Assembly (NCBI GenBank): GCA_037969235.1
Contig: JBBKXA010000087.1
Coordinates: forward strand, 1-19,557
Reading direction: 5' to 3'
DNA: 19,557 nucleotides
Origin: TMED27 sp037969235
Lineage (GTDB): Bacteria > Pseudomonadota > Alphaproteobacteria > Micavibrionales > Micavibrionaceae
Below the pieces are notes generated by a model, which was given only the letters and a program-made list of their open reading frames with translations, did no database searches and had not been told where the DNA came from. The position numbers were made by a program, and so were the translations under genes. Shown piece by piece: positions 1 to 6,245 of the stretch (positions are counted from its first letter, which is position 1; each line of letters begins with the position of its first letter).

Positions 1-110
1 ACATTAAACCACTTCTCATCAGTGCCTTTGCAGAATTACTGAGTTACCTTGATGCGATTTATGCGATTGAAGACAAATTTCATATAATAAACCCAGCATC
101 TAAAAAGTAA
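1..110 (+). CDS. C-terminal end of an unknown protein (partial)
   Basis: An open frame enters the window and runs 35 residues to a TAA stop at 108-110. The visible tail reads as an amphipathic helix (LISAFAELLSYLDAIYAIED) ending in PASKK. The two other plus-strand frames are interrupted early in this stretch, which supports this frame. Nothing identifies a family. The next gene starts 84 bases downstream, so the two may or may not share a transcript. Confidence 0.4.
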   Translation, partial: IKPLLISAFAELLSYLDAIYAIEDKFHIINPASKK

Positions 111-194
111 ATCTGATAAAAGCTATATCAAACTCTAAGATTAGCACGAGATATAAACTTGACAAGAAGTATTGAAACTAGGAACTAGAAACTA

Positions 195-602
195 ATGACG
201 CAACGCTGGAAACAAAGATTTGAGAATTTTGAGAAGGCTTATATAATTTTGCGCGATGCGCTGGATGCTGATTTTAACGACCTTTCCGATTTGGAAAAGA
301 TGGGATGCATCCAAGCTTTTGAGATCACATTTGAATTATCGTGGAAAGTCATGAAAGACTACCTTGTATATGCGGGGATAGAGATGATCGAAATATCGCC
401 TCGCAAAGTTATTCAAGAAGCCCACGCGGCAGGATTAATCAAAGACGGGGAAGCGTGGCTGGATATGCTCAAAAACCGCAATTTAACCTCATACACTTAT
501 GATGAAGCGCATATTTCGGATGGCGTCGAGATGATTGAAAAAAATTATTTGCCGCATATTACTGCGCTCTACGCTTACCTCAAAGAGCAGCGCGATGGTT
601 GA
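195..602 (+). CDS. HI0074-family nucleotidyltransferase substrate-binding / HEPN-like protein
   Basis: A 135-residue, all-helical protein resembling the HI0074 family, a four-helix bundle partner of small MNT nucleotidyltransferases and structurally related to HepT toxins. Family-like blocks are FEITFELSWKVMKDYL (residues 42-57), SPRKVIQEAHAAGLI (68-82) and WLDMLKNRNLTSYTYDEAH (88-106). In HepT toxins the RNase motif is RX4HXY. Here the equivalent stretch R95-NLTS-Y100-T-Y102 has tyrosine where the catalytic histidine would be, so RNase activity is not expected. Its last 8 bases overlap the start of the downstream nucleotidyltransferase (595-602), the usual arrangement for this pair. The nearest upstream purine run (GGAAC at 181-185) is a weak ribosome site. 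The family call is from motif memory. Whether the protein still acts as a toxin, binds nucleotide or does nothing cannot be told. Confidence 0.8.
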   Translation: MTQRWKQRFENFEKAYIILRDALDADFNDLSDLEKMGCIQAFEITFELSWKVMKDYLVYAGIEMIEISPRKVIQEAHAAGLIKDGEAWLDMLKNRNLTSYTYDEAHISDGVEMIEKNYLPHITALYAYLKEQRDG

Positions 603-945
603 AGAAAACCGTTACGAAGACCAACCCTTTGGCCTGCCGCCGATGACGCTGGATAATATGCGCAGGTTTATCATGGGTTGGCCAGAGATTGAGCGCATTG
701 AAATTTTCGGCTTGCGCGCAACTGGCTAGCATCGTTATAACTCCGATATTGATATTTGCATTTGGGGCAAGGATATAGATTATGAGCTTTTGCAGCGCAT
801 TAAAGGTGGGTTTGAAGACCTTCCTACTGCATATAGATTCGATGTGGTGCATTACGATAAAATATCTCACCCGCCGCTTAAAGCACACATTGATAAACAA
901 GGGGTGGATTTTTGGGATCGGCTCATTGATGCACAAAAAGCTTGA
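595..945 (+). pseudogene. HI0073/MntA-like minimal nucleotidyltransferase, interrupted by an in-frame TAG
   Basis: From the ATG at 595, overlapping the upstream gene by 8 bases, the frame encodes 44 residues, meets TAG at 727-729, then stays open for another 71 codons to TGA at 943-945. Together the two parts form one MNT-fold nucleotidyltransferase of about 116 residues. The family motif GSX10DXD is visible as G39-L40, ten positions and then D51-I-D53. The serine is already leucine, and the stop is codon 45, inside the ten-residue spacer. After the stop, HRYNSDIDICIWG and FDVVHYD read as normal family sequence with no frameshift. The serine loss and the stop could each be a single-base change. 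Probably a young pseudogene; amber read-through or a base error is not excluded. In the MntA/HepT system this partner is an AMP-transferring antitoxin. Confidence 0.8.
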
Positions 946-1038
946 CAAAATTGCATCACATAATGTTCAGCATGTCGCTTAATGCATTTGTGACCAAAGC
1001 GCCGGAGAAAGAAACGACAAGTTGTTGCGATTGTTTAA

Positions 1039-1067
1039 TTGACATAAGTTGAAAATTCATCTATGCT
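1039..1067 (+). promoter_or_regulatory. Sigma-70-type promoter for the 1097 gene
   Basis: A perfect -35 hexamer TTGACA (1039-1044), a 17-base spacer and TATGCT (1062-1067) as -10. Transcription would start near 1074, giving a leader of about 23 bases that contains the TAAGGAG ribosome site (1084-1090). This is the best housekeeping-type promoter seen in the window. Confidence 0.7.
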
Positions 1068-1096
1068 CTCTTACAACATATATTAAGGAGCATATC

Positions 1097-1519
1097 ATGA
1101 GCCGTTACGAACAGCGCCAAGCACAGAGCGAGCATATATTTGAACAAGCCGTACAAGATTTATATGAATCCACGCATATCACCTTGCCGATGCTTGGGGA
1201 TGATTTTCGTGGAGTTGATGGTATCACCGATTGCGCGATCAGAAAATTTACCCCTATCGCCATTTTAACCCTTAAAAAAGACGGTTTTGCCTCTATTAAT
1301 TTACATACAACGACCGAAGCAATCATGAAAAAAATATTTACATGCGCCGCCGTTGCCAATACCCCCGAAGTTCAGCAACATTTTAATACATTTAGCGGAC
1401 TATACGATCCTGCAATATACCTAGAGCTAACAGCGTTAGCCTATGAAGACGAAGCACGATCATTTATGAAACAAACGAGAAATGTCAGAGATTTGGAAGT
1501 CGATGCAGCTTTAATATAA
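1097..1519 (+). CDS. Conserved-looking small protein of unknown function
   Basis: A 140-residue protein with no signal peptide or membrane segment, probably cytosolic. I chose the ATG at 1097 because TAAGGAG lies 6 bases upstream and a TTGACA/TATGCT promoter ends 30 bases upstream. An in-frame TTG at 1049 lies inside that promoter and is unlikely. The start is polar and Gln/Glu-rich (SRYEQRQAQSEHIFEQ), followed by mixed alpha/beta sequence including TPIAILTLKKDGFASINLH (near 67-85) and a charged C-terminal helix. I recognise no family. The gene stands alone, between the broken nucleotidyltransferase and the stress-type DUF892 gene. Confidence 0.75.
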   Translation: MSRYEQRQAQSEHIFEQAVQDLYESTHITLPMLGDDFRGVDGITDCAIRKFTPIAILTLKKDGFASINLHTTTEAIMKKIFTCAAVANTPEVQQHFNTFSGLYDPAIYLELTALAYEDEARSFMKQTRNVRDLEVDAALI

Positions 1520-1639
1520 AAAGCGATCTTCCCAAATTATAAAAAATCTCGCATAATAGGATCAAAGCCTTATCATTGCGCGCGAATAATCCGCAAAACA
1601 ACGGACTTAGTCCAGTTTTCTAGTCCACATTTACAATTT

Positions 1640-1664
1640 GGAACGATTTCCCATCTCCATCGTT
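1640..1664 (+). promoter_or_regulatory. EcfG (general stress response) type promoter of the DUF892 gene
   Basis: GGAAC (1640-1644), 16 bases, then CGTT (1661-1664) matches the published alphaproteobacterial EcfG/sigma-EcfG consensus GGAAC-N16/17-CGTT exactly. The predicted start near 1671 gives a leader of about 30 bases containing the AAAGGAGG ribosome site (1687-1693) ahead of the ATG at 1702. I looked for other GGAAC occurrences on both strands and none has CGTT at the right distance. Confidence 0.7.
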
Positions 1665-1701
1665 AGCGAAATACAACCACTAACTAAAGGAGGATTTCCA
1701 A

Positions 1702-2202
1702 ATGGAAACCGTTGAACTTAAAAAAGTATTGTGTACCCTATTGTGTGACGCTTATAAGGCTGAAGAAAATATCATCGCGAAAGCCAATGATATGACGAAT
1801 GCCGCAAAAAACGGCGAGATTGCCTCTATCTTTAAAGCGCATGAGCTGACAGCGAAAAACCAGCTTAATCGTTTAGAGCGTGCGTTTGAAATAACCGATC
1901 TTAAGCGCAAAGACGTTGATTCGCCGATCGTTGAAGCGATTTGTGGTGAAGGCAAAGTTTTGGTTGAAGGCGCAAAAGAAGGCCCTGTGCGTGATGCGGC
2001 ATTGATTATTGCGTTGCAACGTAAAATCCATAATGAAATTGCGACATATGGTTCAGCCGTAGCCCTTGCTGATGCTTGTGGTTATCCTGAAGCTGCTGCG
2101 CTTTTGAAAGAAACGCTGGATGAAGAATATACGTTGGATAAAAAGCTGACTGAAATTGCAACCAGCTATATCAATACAACGGCTGATCGCCAAGCGGCAT
2201 AA
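1702..2202 (+). CDS. DUF892 (YciE/YciF-like) ferritin-like protein
   Basis: A 166-residue helical protein of the DUF892 family. Recognised blocks are LLCDAYKAEENIIAKANDM (residues 13-31), AHELTAKNQLNRLERAFE (46-63), KEGPVRDAALIIALQRKIH (92-110), NEIATYGSAVALA (111-123) and LLKETLDEEYTLDKKLTEIA (134-153). Candidate metal ligands of the di-iron bundle are E21/E22, H47/E48, H110/E112 and E141/E142. Members are small stress-induced proteins of unclear chemistry, so a role in oxidative or general stress is inference. A strong ribosome site (AAAGGAGG, 1687-1693) and an EcfG-type promoter precede it, and a bidirectional terminator follows 20 bases after the stop, so it is probably a single-gene transcript turned on by general stress. 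Confidence 0.88.
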   Translation: METVELKKVLCTLLCDAYKAEENIIAKANDMTNAAKNGEIASIFKAHELTAKNQLNRLERAFEITDLKRKDVDSPIVEAICGEGKVLVEGAKEGPVRDAALIIALQRKIHNEIATYGSAVALADACGYPEAAALLKETLDEEYTLDKKLTEIATSYINTTADRQAA

Positions 2203-2223
2203 TACGCCTTGCAATCTTAAAAT

Positions 2224-2262
2224 AAAATCCGGCTTAGTTGTGAGACTAGCCGGATTTTTTAT
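2224..2262 (+). terminator. Bidirectional intrinsic terminator
   Basis: AAAATCCGGC (2224-2233) pairs with GCCGGATTTT (2249-2258). A further TAG/CTA can pair inside after a one-base bulge. A run of T follows on the plus strand to 2260. On the minus strand the same hairpin is followed by ATTTTATTTT. It can serve both the DUF892 gene and the convergent gene ending at 2286. Confidence 0.85.
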
Positions 2263-2285
2263 TGCTTTATCATGGGGCTGGGGCA

Positions 2286-2732
2286 TTAATGATGTTTGTG
2301 CCCCTTATTTTTATTTTTGCCGTGTTTATTATATTTTTTGTGGCCGTGATCATCGTAGTACACATATGTGCGTTGCGCATAATGTGGGTGGCGCGGGGCG
2401 CGGTAATAATCGCCGTAACGATGCGCGCGGTAACCATTATCAATGATCACTACGCGCGTGTTACCGCGATATAAATCATCATAAATGCGTTCGCGCACAT
2501 GCTCGGTTGCGGGTTGTGGCCCTTTTAGGTTTACAATTTCCCAAATGTCGTCCCCTGATCGATCACGCCCGCGTTTACACGCTTGACCAACCCCCACTTC
2601 TAAAACGCCACCTATGCGGATGGTTTTAGTGTATTCGCGGCAATATTCACGTGAATCGCGTGCAAATGCTTGGCTCGATGCGAACAACGGCATAGCTGCT
2701 AGGGCGGCGATGAGTAGTAATTTGTATTTCAT
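2286..2732 (-). CDS. Secreted protein with a His/Lys-rich tail, function unknown
   Basis: A 148-residue protein with a clear signal peptide (MKYKLLLIAALAAMPLFASS, cleavage near AFA-RD at 24-25). The mature protein has a short domain with two cysteines (C31 and C52), around REYCREYTKTIRIGG and GVGQACKRG, which could form a disulfide. A middle part follows with ERIYDDLYRGNTRVVIIDNG, then a Tyr/His/Arg-rich region. The last 20 residues are almost only His, Lys, Gly and Asn, which suggests metal or anionic-surface binding; this is inference. The ribosome site ATAGGAG sits 9 bases before the ATG. The gene is divergent from the SIMPL gene and shares with it a 13-base ribosome-site sequence in inverted orientation. 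No family name is recognised beyond similarity to small exported proteins of alphaproteobacteria. Confidence 0.8.
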   Translation of the reverse strand: MKYKLLLIAALAAMPLFASSQAFARDSREYCREYTKTIRIGGVLEVGVGQACKRGRDRSGDDIWEIVNLKGPQPATEHVRERIYDDLYRGNTRVVIIDNGYRAHRYGDYYRAPRHPHYAQRTYVYYDDHGHKKYNKHGKNKNKGHKHH

Positions 2733-2872
2733 TGAAATCTCCTATCAAGTTTTTTCTTTCACTTAACTTTACGAACGAGGCTTGAAAATCCTTCGAAAAA
2801 AATTGCGCGACATGTTTATAAGCGATAGAGTGAGGCCATCTGAAACATCACAATACGAAATAGGAGATTTCA
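2733..2872. repeat. 13-base inverted repeat at the two divergent ribosome sites
   Basis: TGAAATCTCCTAT (2733-2745) and ATAGGAGATTTCA (2860-2872) are exact reverse complements. Each lies immediately before the start codon of one of two divergent genes (2732 minus, 2874 plus), so both mRNAs begin translation from an identical leader. The 114 bases between them must hold both promoters, but no convincing -35/-10 pair was found. Confidence 0.7.
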
Positions 2873-2873
2873 T

Positions 2874-3608
2874 ATGCGCTTGGTTTTACTCTCGGTTTTT
2901 GCTTTATCACTCTGCATTACAACAAACGCTTTTGCGCAAATTGAAGATCCTATATTCCAGCTCCAGCAAAATGAGAGTCTGTTGCATATTTCCGCTAATG
3001 AGCAACGCGAAGTCGATCAGGATTTGTTGATTGCTAATTTGCGCATTGAATCAGAAGATGCCAGCAACAAAAAAGTACAAAACACTATTAATACTTCTAT
3101 GGCAAAGGCGTTGGAGCTTGCGAAAGACTATCCGGATGTGAAGGCGATCACGCGTCAATATAACGTGCAATCTTATGATAAAAACGGTGGTCGTAAGGAT
3201 ATGCCCGAATTAATTGTCTGGAAAGGTCAGCAAACCGTTGAGCTTAAATCAAAGAATGCGGACAAATTGTTGGAACTTGCTGGTAAAATTCAAGAGGCTG
3301 GTTTTGTTATGGGTGGATTGAGCTATACGCTTTCTCCCGAAGTGGCCGCCAAGGTTCAAGATGAAATGTTAGAGGCGGCTTTGGAGAAGCTACAAAACCG
3401 TGCGCAACGTGCGGCCAAAGCGCTAGGTAAAACTACAGCAGAGTTGAAAGAGATCAACACACAAAATAATTATATGCCACAGCCAGCGATGTATGCCCGT
3501 GGCGCGATGATGGAAATGGCGGCGGATTCCAAAATGGCCGCGCCTGTTGCTTCTGCGGGTGAGACGAGTATAACGATGGAAGTGAGTGCGAAGGCGCTGC
3601 TGCGTTAG
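2874..3608 (+). CDS. SIMPL (DUF541) domain exported protein
   Basis: A 244-residue protein with a signal peptide (MRLVLLSVFALSLCITTNAFA, residues 1-21) and one SIMPL/DUF541 domain over most of the rest. Family features are the opening LLHISANEQREVDQDLL, the repeated NTSMAKALELAKDYPDVKAI helix, YNVQSYDKNG, the LAGKIQEAGFVMGGLSYTLS segment and the helix LEAALEKLQNRAQRAAKALG before the final strand (ITMEVSAKALLR). SIMPL proteins are periplasmic or envelope proteins; some have been linked to oxidative stress or outer-membrane assemblies, but the activity is unknown. The ribosome site TAGGAG (2861-2866) lies 7 bases before the ATG at 2874. The gene converges on the PDZ protein with 2 bases between the stops. 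Confidence 0.87.
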   Translation: MRLVLLSVFALSLCITTNAFAQIEDPIFQLQQNESLLHISANEQREVDQDLLIANLRIESEDASNKKVQNTINTSMAKALELAKDYPDVKAITRQYNVQSYDKNGGRKDMPELIVWKGQQTVELKSKNADKLLELAGKIQEAGFVMGGLSYTLSPEVAAKVQDEMLEAALEKLQNRAQRAAKALGKTTAELKEINTQNNYMPQPAMYARGAMMEMAADSKMAAPVASAGETSITMEVSAKALLR

Positions 3609-3610
3609 GT

Positions 3611-4240
3611 TTAATTAGCCTTCAGATTTCCCTTTATAGCCGCTGCCAATTGCGCATCATTTTTTGTATTCATCGCGCCCTTTTCGACGATGATTTTTTC
3701 ATTGTCTCTGCGTATATCATTGCCTTGCGCGTTGTCCAGGCGCACTTTAACCGCGCATACCGATGCGGGCGTGAGTGTCACCGTGTGCTGCGCATCCTGT
3801 CCACGATGCTTAATTGTTAAATCAACAGCGCGGCCTTCGGCGATCGCATCTTCGATCATATATTGCCCATCTTTGCTGGCATGGACAGCTTTGTGGTTAA
3901 CTTCTAAAATTTGATCGCCGATTTGCAGCACTTTGGATGCTGGCGAGTCTTGACCGATTATGGTCACAGTGGGCTGTTTGCCTACGCCATACATATCACG
4001 TACCAAATCCTGGTAGCTTTTGCCTACGCCATCTTGTGTCATAAATTCCGCACCACTATAGAAGCGTTTATTATTGCCGCAAATTTCAGGGTTATTTATT
4101 AAAATCGGAGAAACAATATTTTCCAGCCGCTGCGCCATTGTCATGTTTTCTTTTAAAACATCGGCATTGCTGGCAAATGCGGGAATGGAAATGGGGGCAG
4201 ATAATGTTACTATTACTATAAAGGATAAAAAAATGCGCAT
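3611..4240 (-). CDS. Exported PDZ protein, apparent truncated relative of PDZ-M48 proteases
   Basis: 209 residues from the ATG at 4240. A GTG three codons upstream (4249) is an alternative, and neither has a good ribosome site. Residues 1-23 form a signal peptide (RIFLSFIVIVTLSAP...PAFA). C54 (NPEICG) and C162 (ASVCAV) could pair. Residues 91-160 look like a PDZ domain: TVTIIGQDSPASKVLQIGDQ, ILEVN, then EDAIAEGRAVDLTIKHRGQ. The order matches alphaproteobacterial PDZ-M48 proteins, where a Cys segment and a strand precede the zinc helix HELAHN. Here the protein ends DAQLAAAIKGNLKAN, with GNLKAN where HELAHN would be, and then stops, so no catalytic domain exists. The M48 comparison is from memory. 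A substrate-binding or adaptor role is only a guess. Confidence 0.72.
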   Translation of the reverse strand: MRIFLSFIVIVTLSAPISIPAFASNADVLKENMTMAQRLENIVSPILINNPEICGNNKRFYSGAEFMTQDGVGKSYQDLVRDMYGVGKQPTVTIIGQDSPASKVLQIGDQILEVNHKAVHASKDGQYMIEDAIAEGRAVDLTIKHRGQDAQHTVTLTPASVCAVKVRLDNAQGNDIRRDNEKIIVEKGAMNTKNDAQLAAAIKGNLKAN

Positions 4241-4330
4241 CTTGGTCACTTTCGCGTATTCTAAAGGTTAGGCATTTAAAATAGAACGTTTATATTAGAG
4301 TTCAAAATTAAAAATGAAAGTCGTATTTAA

Positions 4331-5365
4331 ATGAGTGATGAACGAATGAAAGCAGCGGATGCCGTTGCAGCGAGTGCACGCGAAGAGATAGCACGCACAC
4401 GAGATGAGGATTTTTCCGCGCGTATTGAAATGCTTATTCGTGATGCCGAAGATAGCCGCTTAAGCTATATGAAGCGTCACCGCATGCGCGGTAATATCAC
4501 GCTTGGCTTTGGGTTAATCAGCATGACGATGGGTGCTATGGGCTTTGGCTGGTTTTTATTGATGCGTATGGATATTATTTCAGCGGTTTTGAGCATGCTT
4601 GCCGCGATAGTATTGCCCGCGATATTGCATGTCTGGCATGCCAGCGTTATTCGCGATTATCAGAAAAATTATAAAACAACGTTTTTGCCTCGACTGGCCA
4701 AAGCTTTGGGGGGATTTCAATTCCATCCCAATCGCGGGATAGGAAAAAATATTATCTCACGCACAGGTATCTTACCTAAATATCATAGCTATAGCGCCGA
4801 GGATTGTTTTATGGGCAGTTATAAAGGTGTGAAGGTCTTGTTTTCCGAGGCGCGCCTTATGCCTAAGCGCAAGAGCGCGGAGCCTATTTTTGATGGTATT
4901 TTTGTGTTGCTGGAAATTCCGACTTCGGTGATTGAAGGCCACACCATTTTAACAGCCGATAGGCGGGCAGTTAAGAAGTGGGCAAGCACACGATGGAAAA
5001 AACTTAGCCCTTTATCTTTATCGACTGAGGGCAAAGATTGGGGTAAATTTTCTGCATTTTCCGACAACCCTGAAAGTGCGAAATTATTGATTGGTGATCG
5101 TTTATTAAAAGAATTATCCGAAGCCTCGGAGATTTTTGACAATGCCCCTTTAAGCGCCGCGTTTTTTAAAGAGAAATTTATTTTCCTCATGATCCCTTAT
5201 AGCGGCGATATGTTTGAAGCGTCGAATATTCATCTGCCGGTTGCCACCAAACAACATGCGCTGCAATGCAAGCGAGAGATTGAGCAGATATTAGAGATTA
5301 TCGACGTGTTTGATTTATATCAACCTGCTGATATGGCGAAAAAGAAAGATAACGATGTAGAGTAA
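4331..5365 (+). CDS. DUF3137 membrane protein
   Basis: 344 residues. A charged N-terminal helix (1-50, rich in Arg/Glu/Asp) is followed by two adjacent membrane segments (about 55-78 and 81-101) and a cytoplasmic domain. After the membrane, YQKNYKTTFLPRLAKALGG, ISRTGILPKYHSYSAEDCF and GSYKGVKVLFSEARL, then FDGIFVLLEIP, read like the DUF3137 family. The C-terminal part has FFKEKFIFLMIPYSG and a final EIEQILEIIDVFDLY helix. Function of the family is unknown. The start at 4331 has only a weak upstream GAAAG, and an in-frame ATG at 4346 is possible. A small acidic gene follows after 3 bases and is probably translated from the same mRNA. The gene is divergent from the PDZ protein gene. Confidence 0.8.
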   Translation: MSDERMKAADAVAASAREEIARTRDEDFSARIEMLIRDAEDSRLSYMKRHRMRGNITLGFGLISMTMGAMGFGWFLLMRMDIISAVLSMLAAIVLPAILHVWHASVIRDYQKNYKTTFLPRLAKALGGFQFHPNRGIGKNIISRTGILPKYHSYSAEDCFMGSYKGVKVLFSEARLMPKRKSAEPIFDGIFVLLEIPTSVIEGHTILTADRRAVKKWASTRWKKLSPLSLSTEGKDWGKFSAFSDNPESAKLLIGDRLLKELSEASEIFDNAPLSAAFFKEKFIFLMIPYSGDMFEASNIHLPVATKQHALQCKREIEQILEIIDVFDLYQPADMAKKKDNDVE

Positions 5366-5368
5366 AAG

Positions 5369-5695
5369 ATGTCCGAAGATTCCGATATCATTGAAGATTT
5401 TTTATACGACATTATGATCAATTGTGAGCTATATGAGCTTGCTGAACAGGCTTATCGTGACGCTGGTGAAATTCAAAAAGCAGAGATTATCAGGCGGATT
5501 GTTAGGGATGCAGGTTTACAATACCAGATCGGCATAAATGCCGCCCCTGTTATAATTGAGGTTTGCGATAAAGGCAGTCAAACCCGTCGATTATCAGAGG
5601 GCTATAAGGAAATTAATCTTGAAAGAATTGCCCAACTTCAGCTTCTTGTAAAAAATGCCCCCAAGCCGCTTTTACCCGTAGATTTTGAGCCTTAA
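5369..5695 (+). CDS. Small acidic protein of unknown function, coupled to the DUF3137 gene
   Basis: 108 residues, no signal or membrane segment. The N-terminal half is acidic and helical (SEDSDIIEDFLYDIMINCEL, then YELAEQAYRDAGEIQKAEII), perhaps a pair of helices of repeat type. The second half is mixed. Only 3 bases separate it from the DUF3137 stop, with TAGAG of that gene's end serving as a poor ribosome site, so translation may be coupled. I do not recognise a family. Its stop codon overlaps the stop of the opposite-strand gene at 5692-5695. Confidence 0.7.
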   Translation: MSEDSDIIEDFLYDIMINCELYELAEQAYRDAGEIQKAEIIRRIVRDAGLQYQIGINAAPVIIEVCDKGSQTRRLSEGYKEINLERIAQLQLLVKNAPKPLLPVDFEP

Positions 5696-6015
5696 ATCTG
5701 CACCCTCAAAATCACTTCCCCATCCCGGATCATCACTGATTTTTGAGCGCTACGCGGTAGCGGGATTCCGGCGCCGCGGCAAAACATCATGAGGGCAGCG
5801 GCGATGAAATCACTGCCATATTCGCGGGTTTCATTGACGTCTTGCGCGGGATTTTCCAGCTTAATTTCATAGATATTTTTATCAACTGTGCTTTGCTCCA
5901 CGCTTTTTAATATGCCCGCAGGTGGTTTTGGCAATTGTTGCTGCGTGGACAGCGAATAAATCGCTTTATACACTTCTTCATTGCTAAATACTATACGACG
6001 GTCTTCTCTAGGCAT
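5692..6015 (-). CDS. Small protein of unknown function
   Basis: 107 residues from the ATG at 6015 (MPREDRRIVFSNEEVYKAIY). The frame extends upstream to a further ATG at 6066, but the added sequence is hydrophobic and lies in AT-rich non-coding-looking DNA, so the internal start is preferred. Features are a short helix (SNEEVYKAIYSLS), a Gln/Pro stretch (QQQLPKPP), strands (KNIYEIKLENPAQ) and a helix with FIAAALMMFCRGAGIPLPRSA before a final basic strand. No signal peptide. It converges on the preceding gene, with the two stop codons sharing the palindrome TTAA. No family recognised. Confidence 0.68.
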   Translation of the reverse strand: MPREDRRIVFSNEEVYKAIYSLSTQQQLPKPPAGILKSVEQSTVDKNIYEIKLENPAQDVNETREYGSDFIAAALMMFCRGAGIPLPRSAQKSVMIRDGEVILRVQI

Positions 6016-6245
6016 TTTGTATAAATTCCATATTACAGTAAATATTAAGTAATTAATTTTACACACGAGTATTAAAACCCCATCGCACAGTAATTACAAA
6101 TATTATCTTCCTTTTACATTAATAGTTAAGTTAACATAATGCATTAATTATTTGTTAATAACATAAATTATACTCATAATTAACAATATATTTACTTCCC
6201 CCATCTACTCTCTAGAGAAACAACCCAATAAAAATATAGGGGGAG
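6016..6245. promoter_or_regulatory. AT-rich divergent intergenic region with a CtrA-type box
   Basis: 230 bases between divergent starts, strongly AT-rich. It holds TTAATTATTTGTTAA (6144-6158), which fits the CtrA recognition pattern TTAA-N7-TTAA. More TTAA copies lie at 6119, 6126, 6131 and 6180. TTGTTAAT (6152-6159) and ATTAACAA (6179-6186) form an 8-base inverted repeat around a TATACT (6169-6174) that could be a -10 box, although no matching -35 is present. In DNA this AT-rich, one such box can arise by chance. Confidence 0.35.

Noticed and set aside
159..187. TTGACA at 159-164 as a promoter for the HI0074-like gene
   Set aside because: No -10-like hexamer is found 15-19 bases downstream, and GGAAC at 181-185 has no CGTT partner, so neither a sigma-70 nor an EcfG promoter is supported.
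580..948. A 122-codon minus-strand frame covering the broken nucleotidyltransferase
   Set aside because: The plus strand shows the DXD motif and a continuous family sequence on both sides of the TAG, so the antisense frame is incidental.
1603..1626. GGACTTAGTCC hairpin with a second TAGTCC and a TTTT run as a terminator or switch
   Set aside because: The stem is only 4-5 base pairs with a short T run; too weak to call a terminator or an alternative-structure switch.
3980..4040. GVGKS / GVGKQ in the PDZ protein as a nucleotide-binding P-loop
   Set aside because: The protein is exported, the full GxxxxGK[ST] pattern is absent, and the segments fall in the linker before the PDZ fold.
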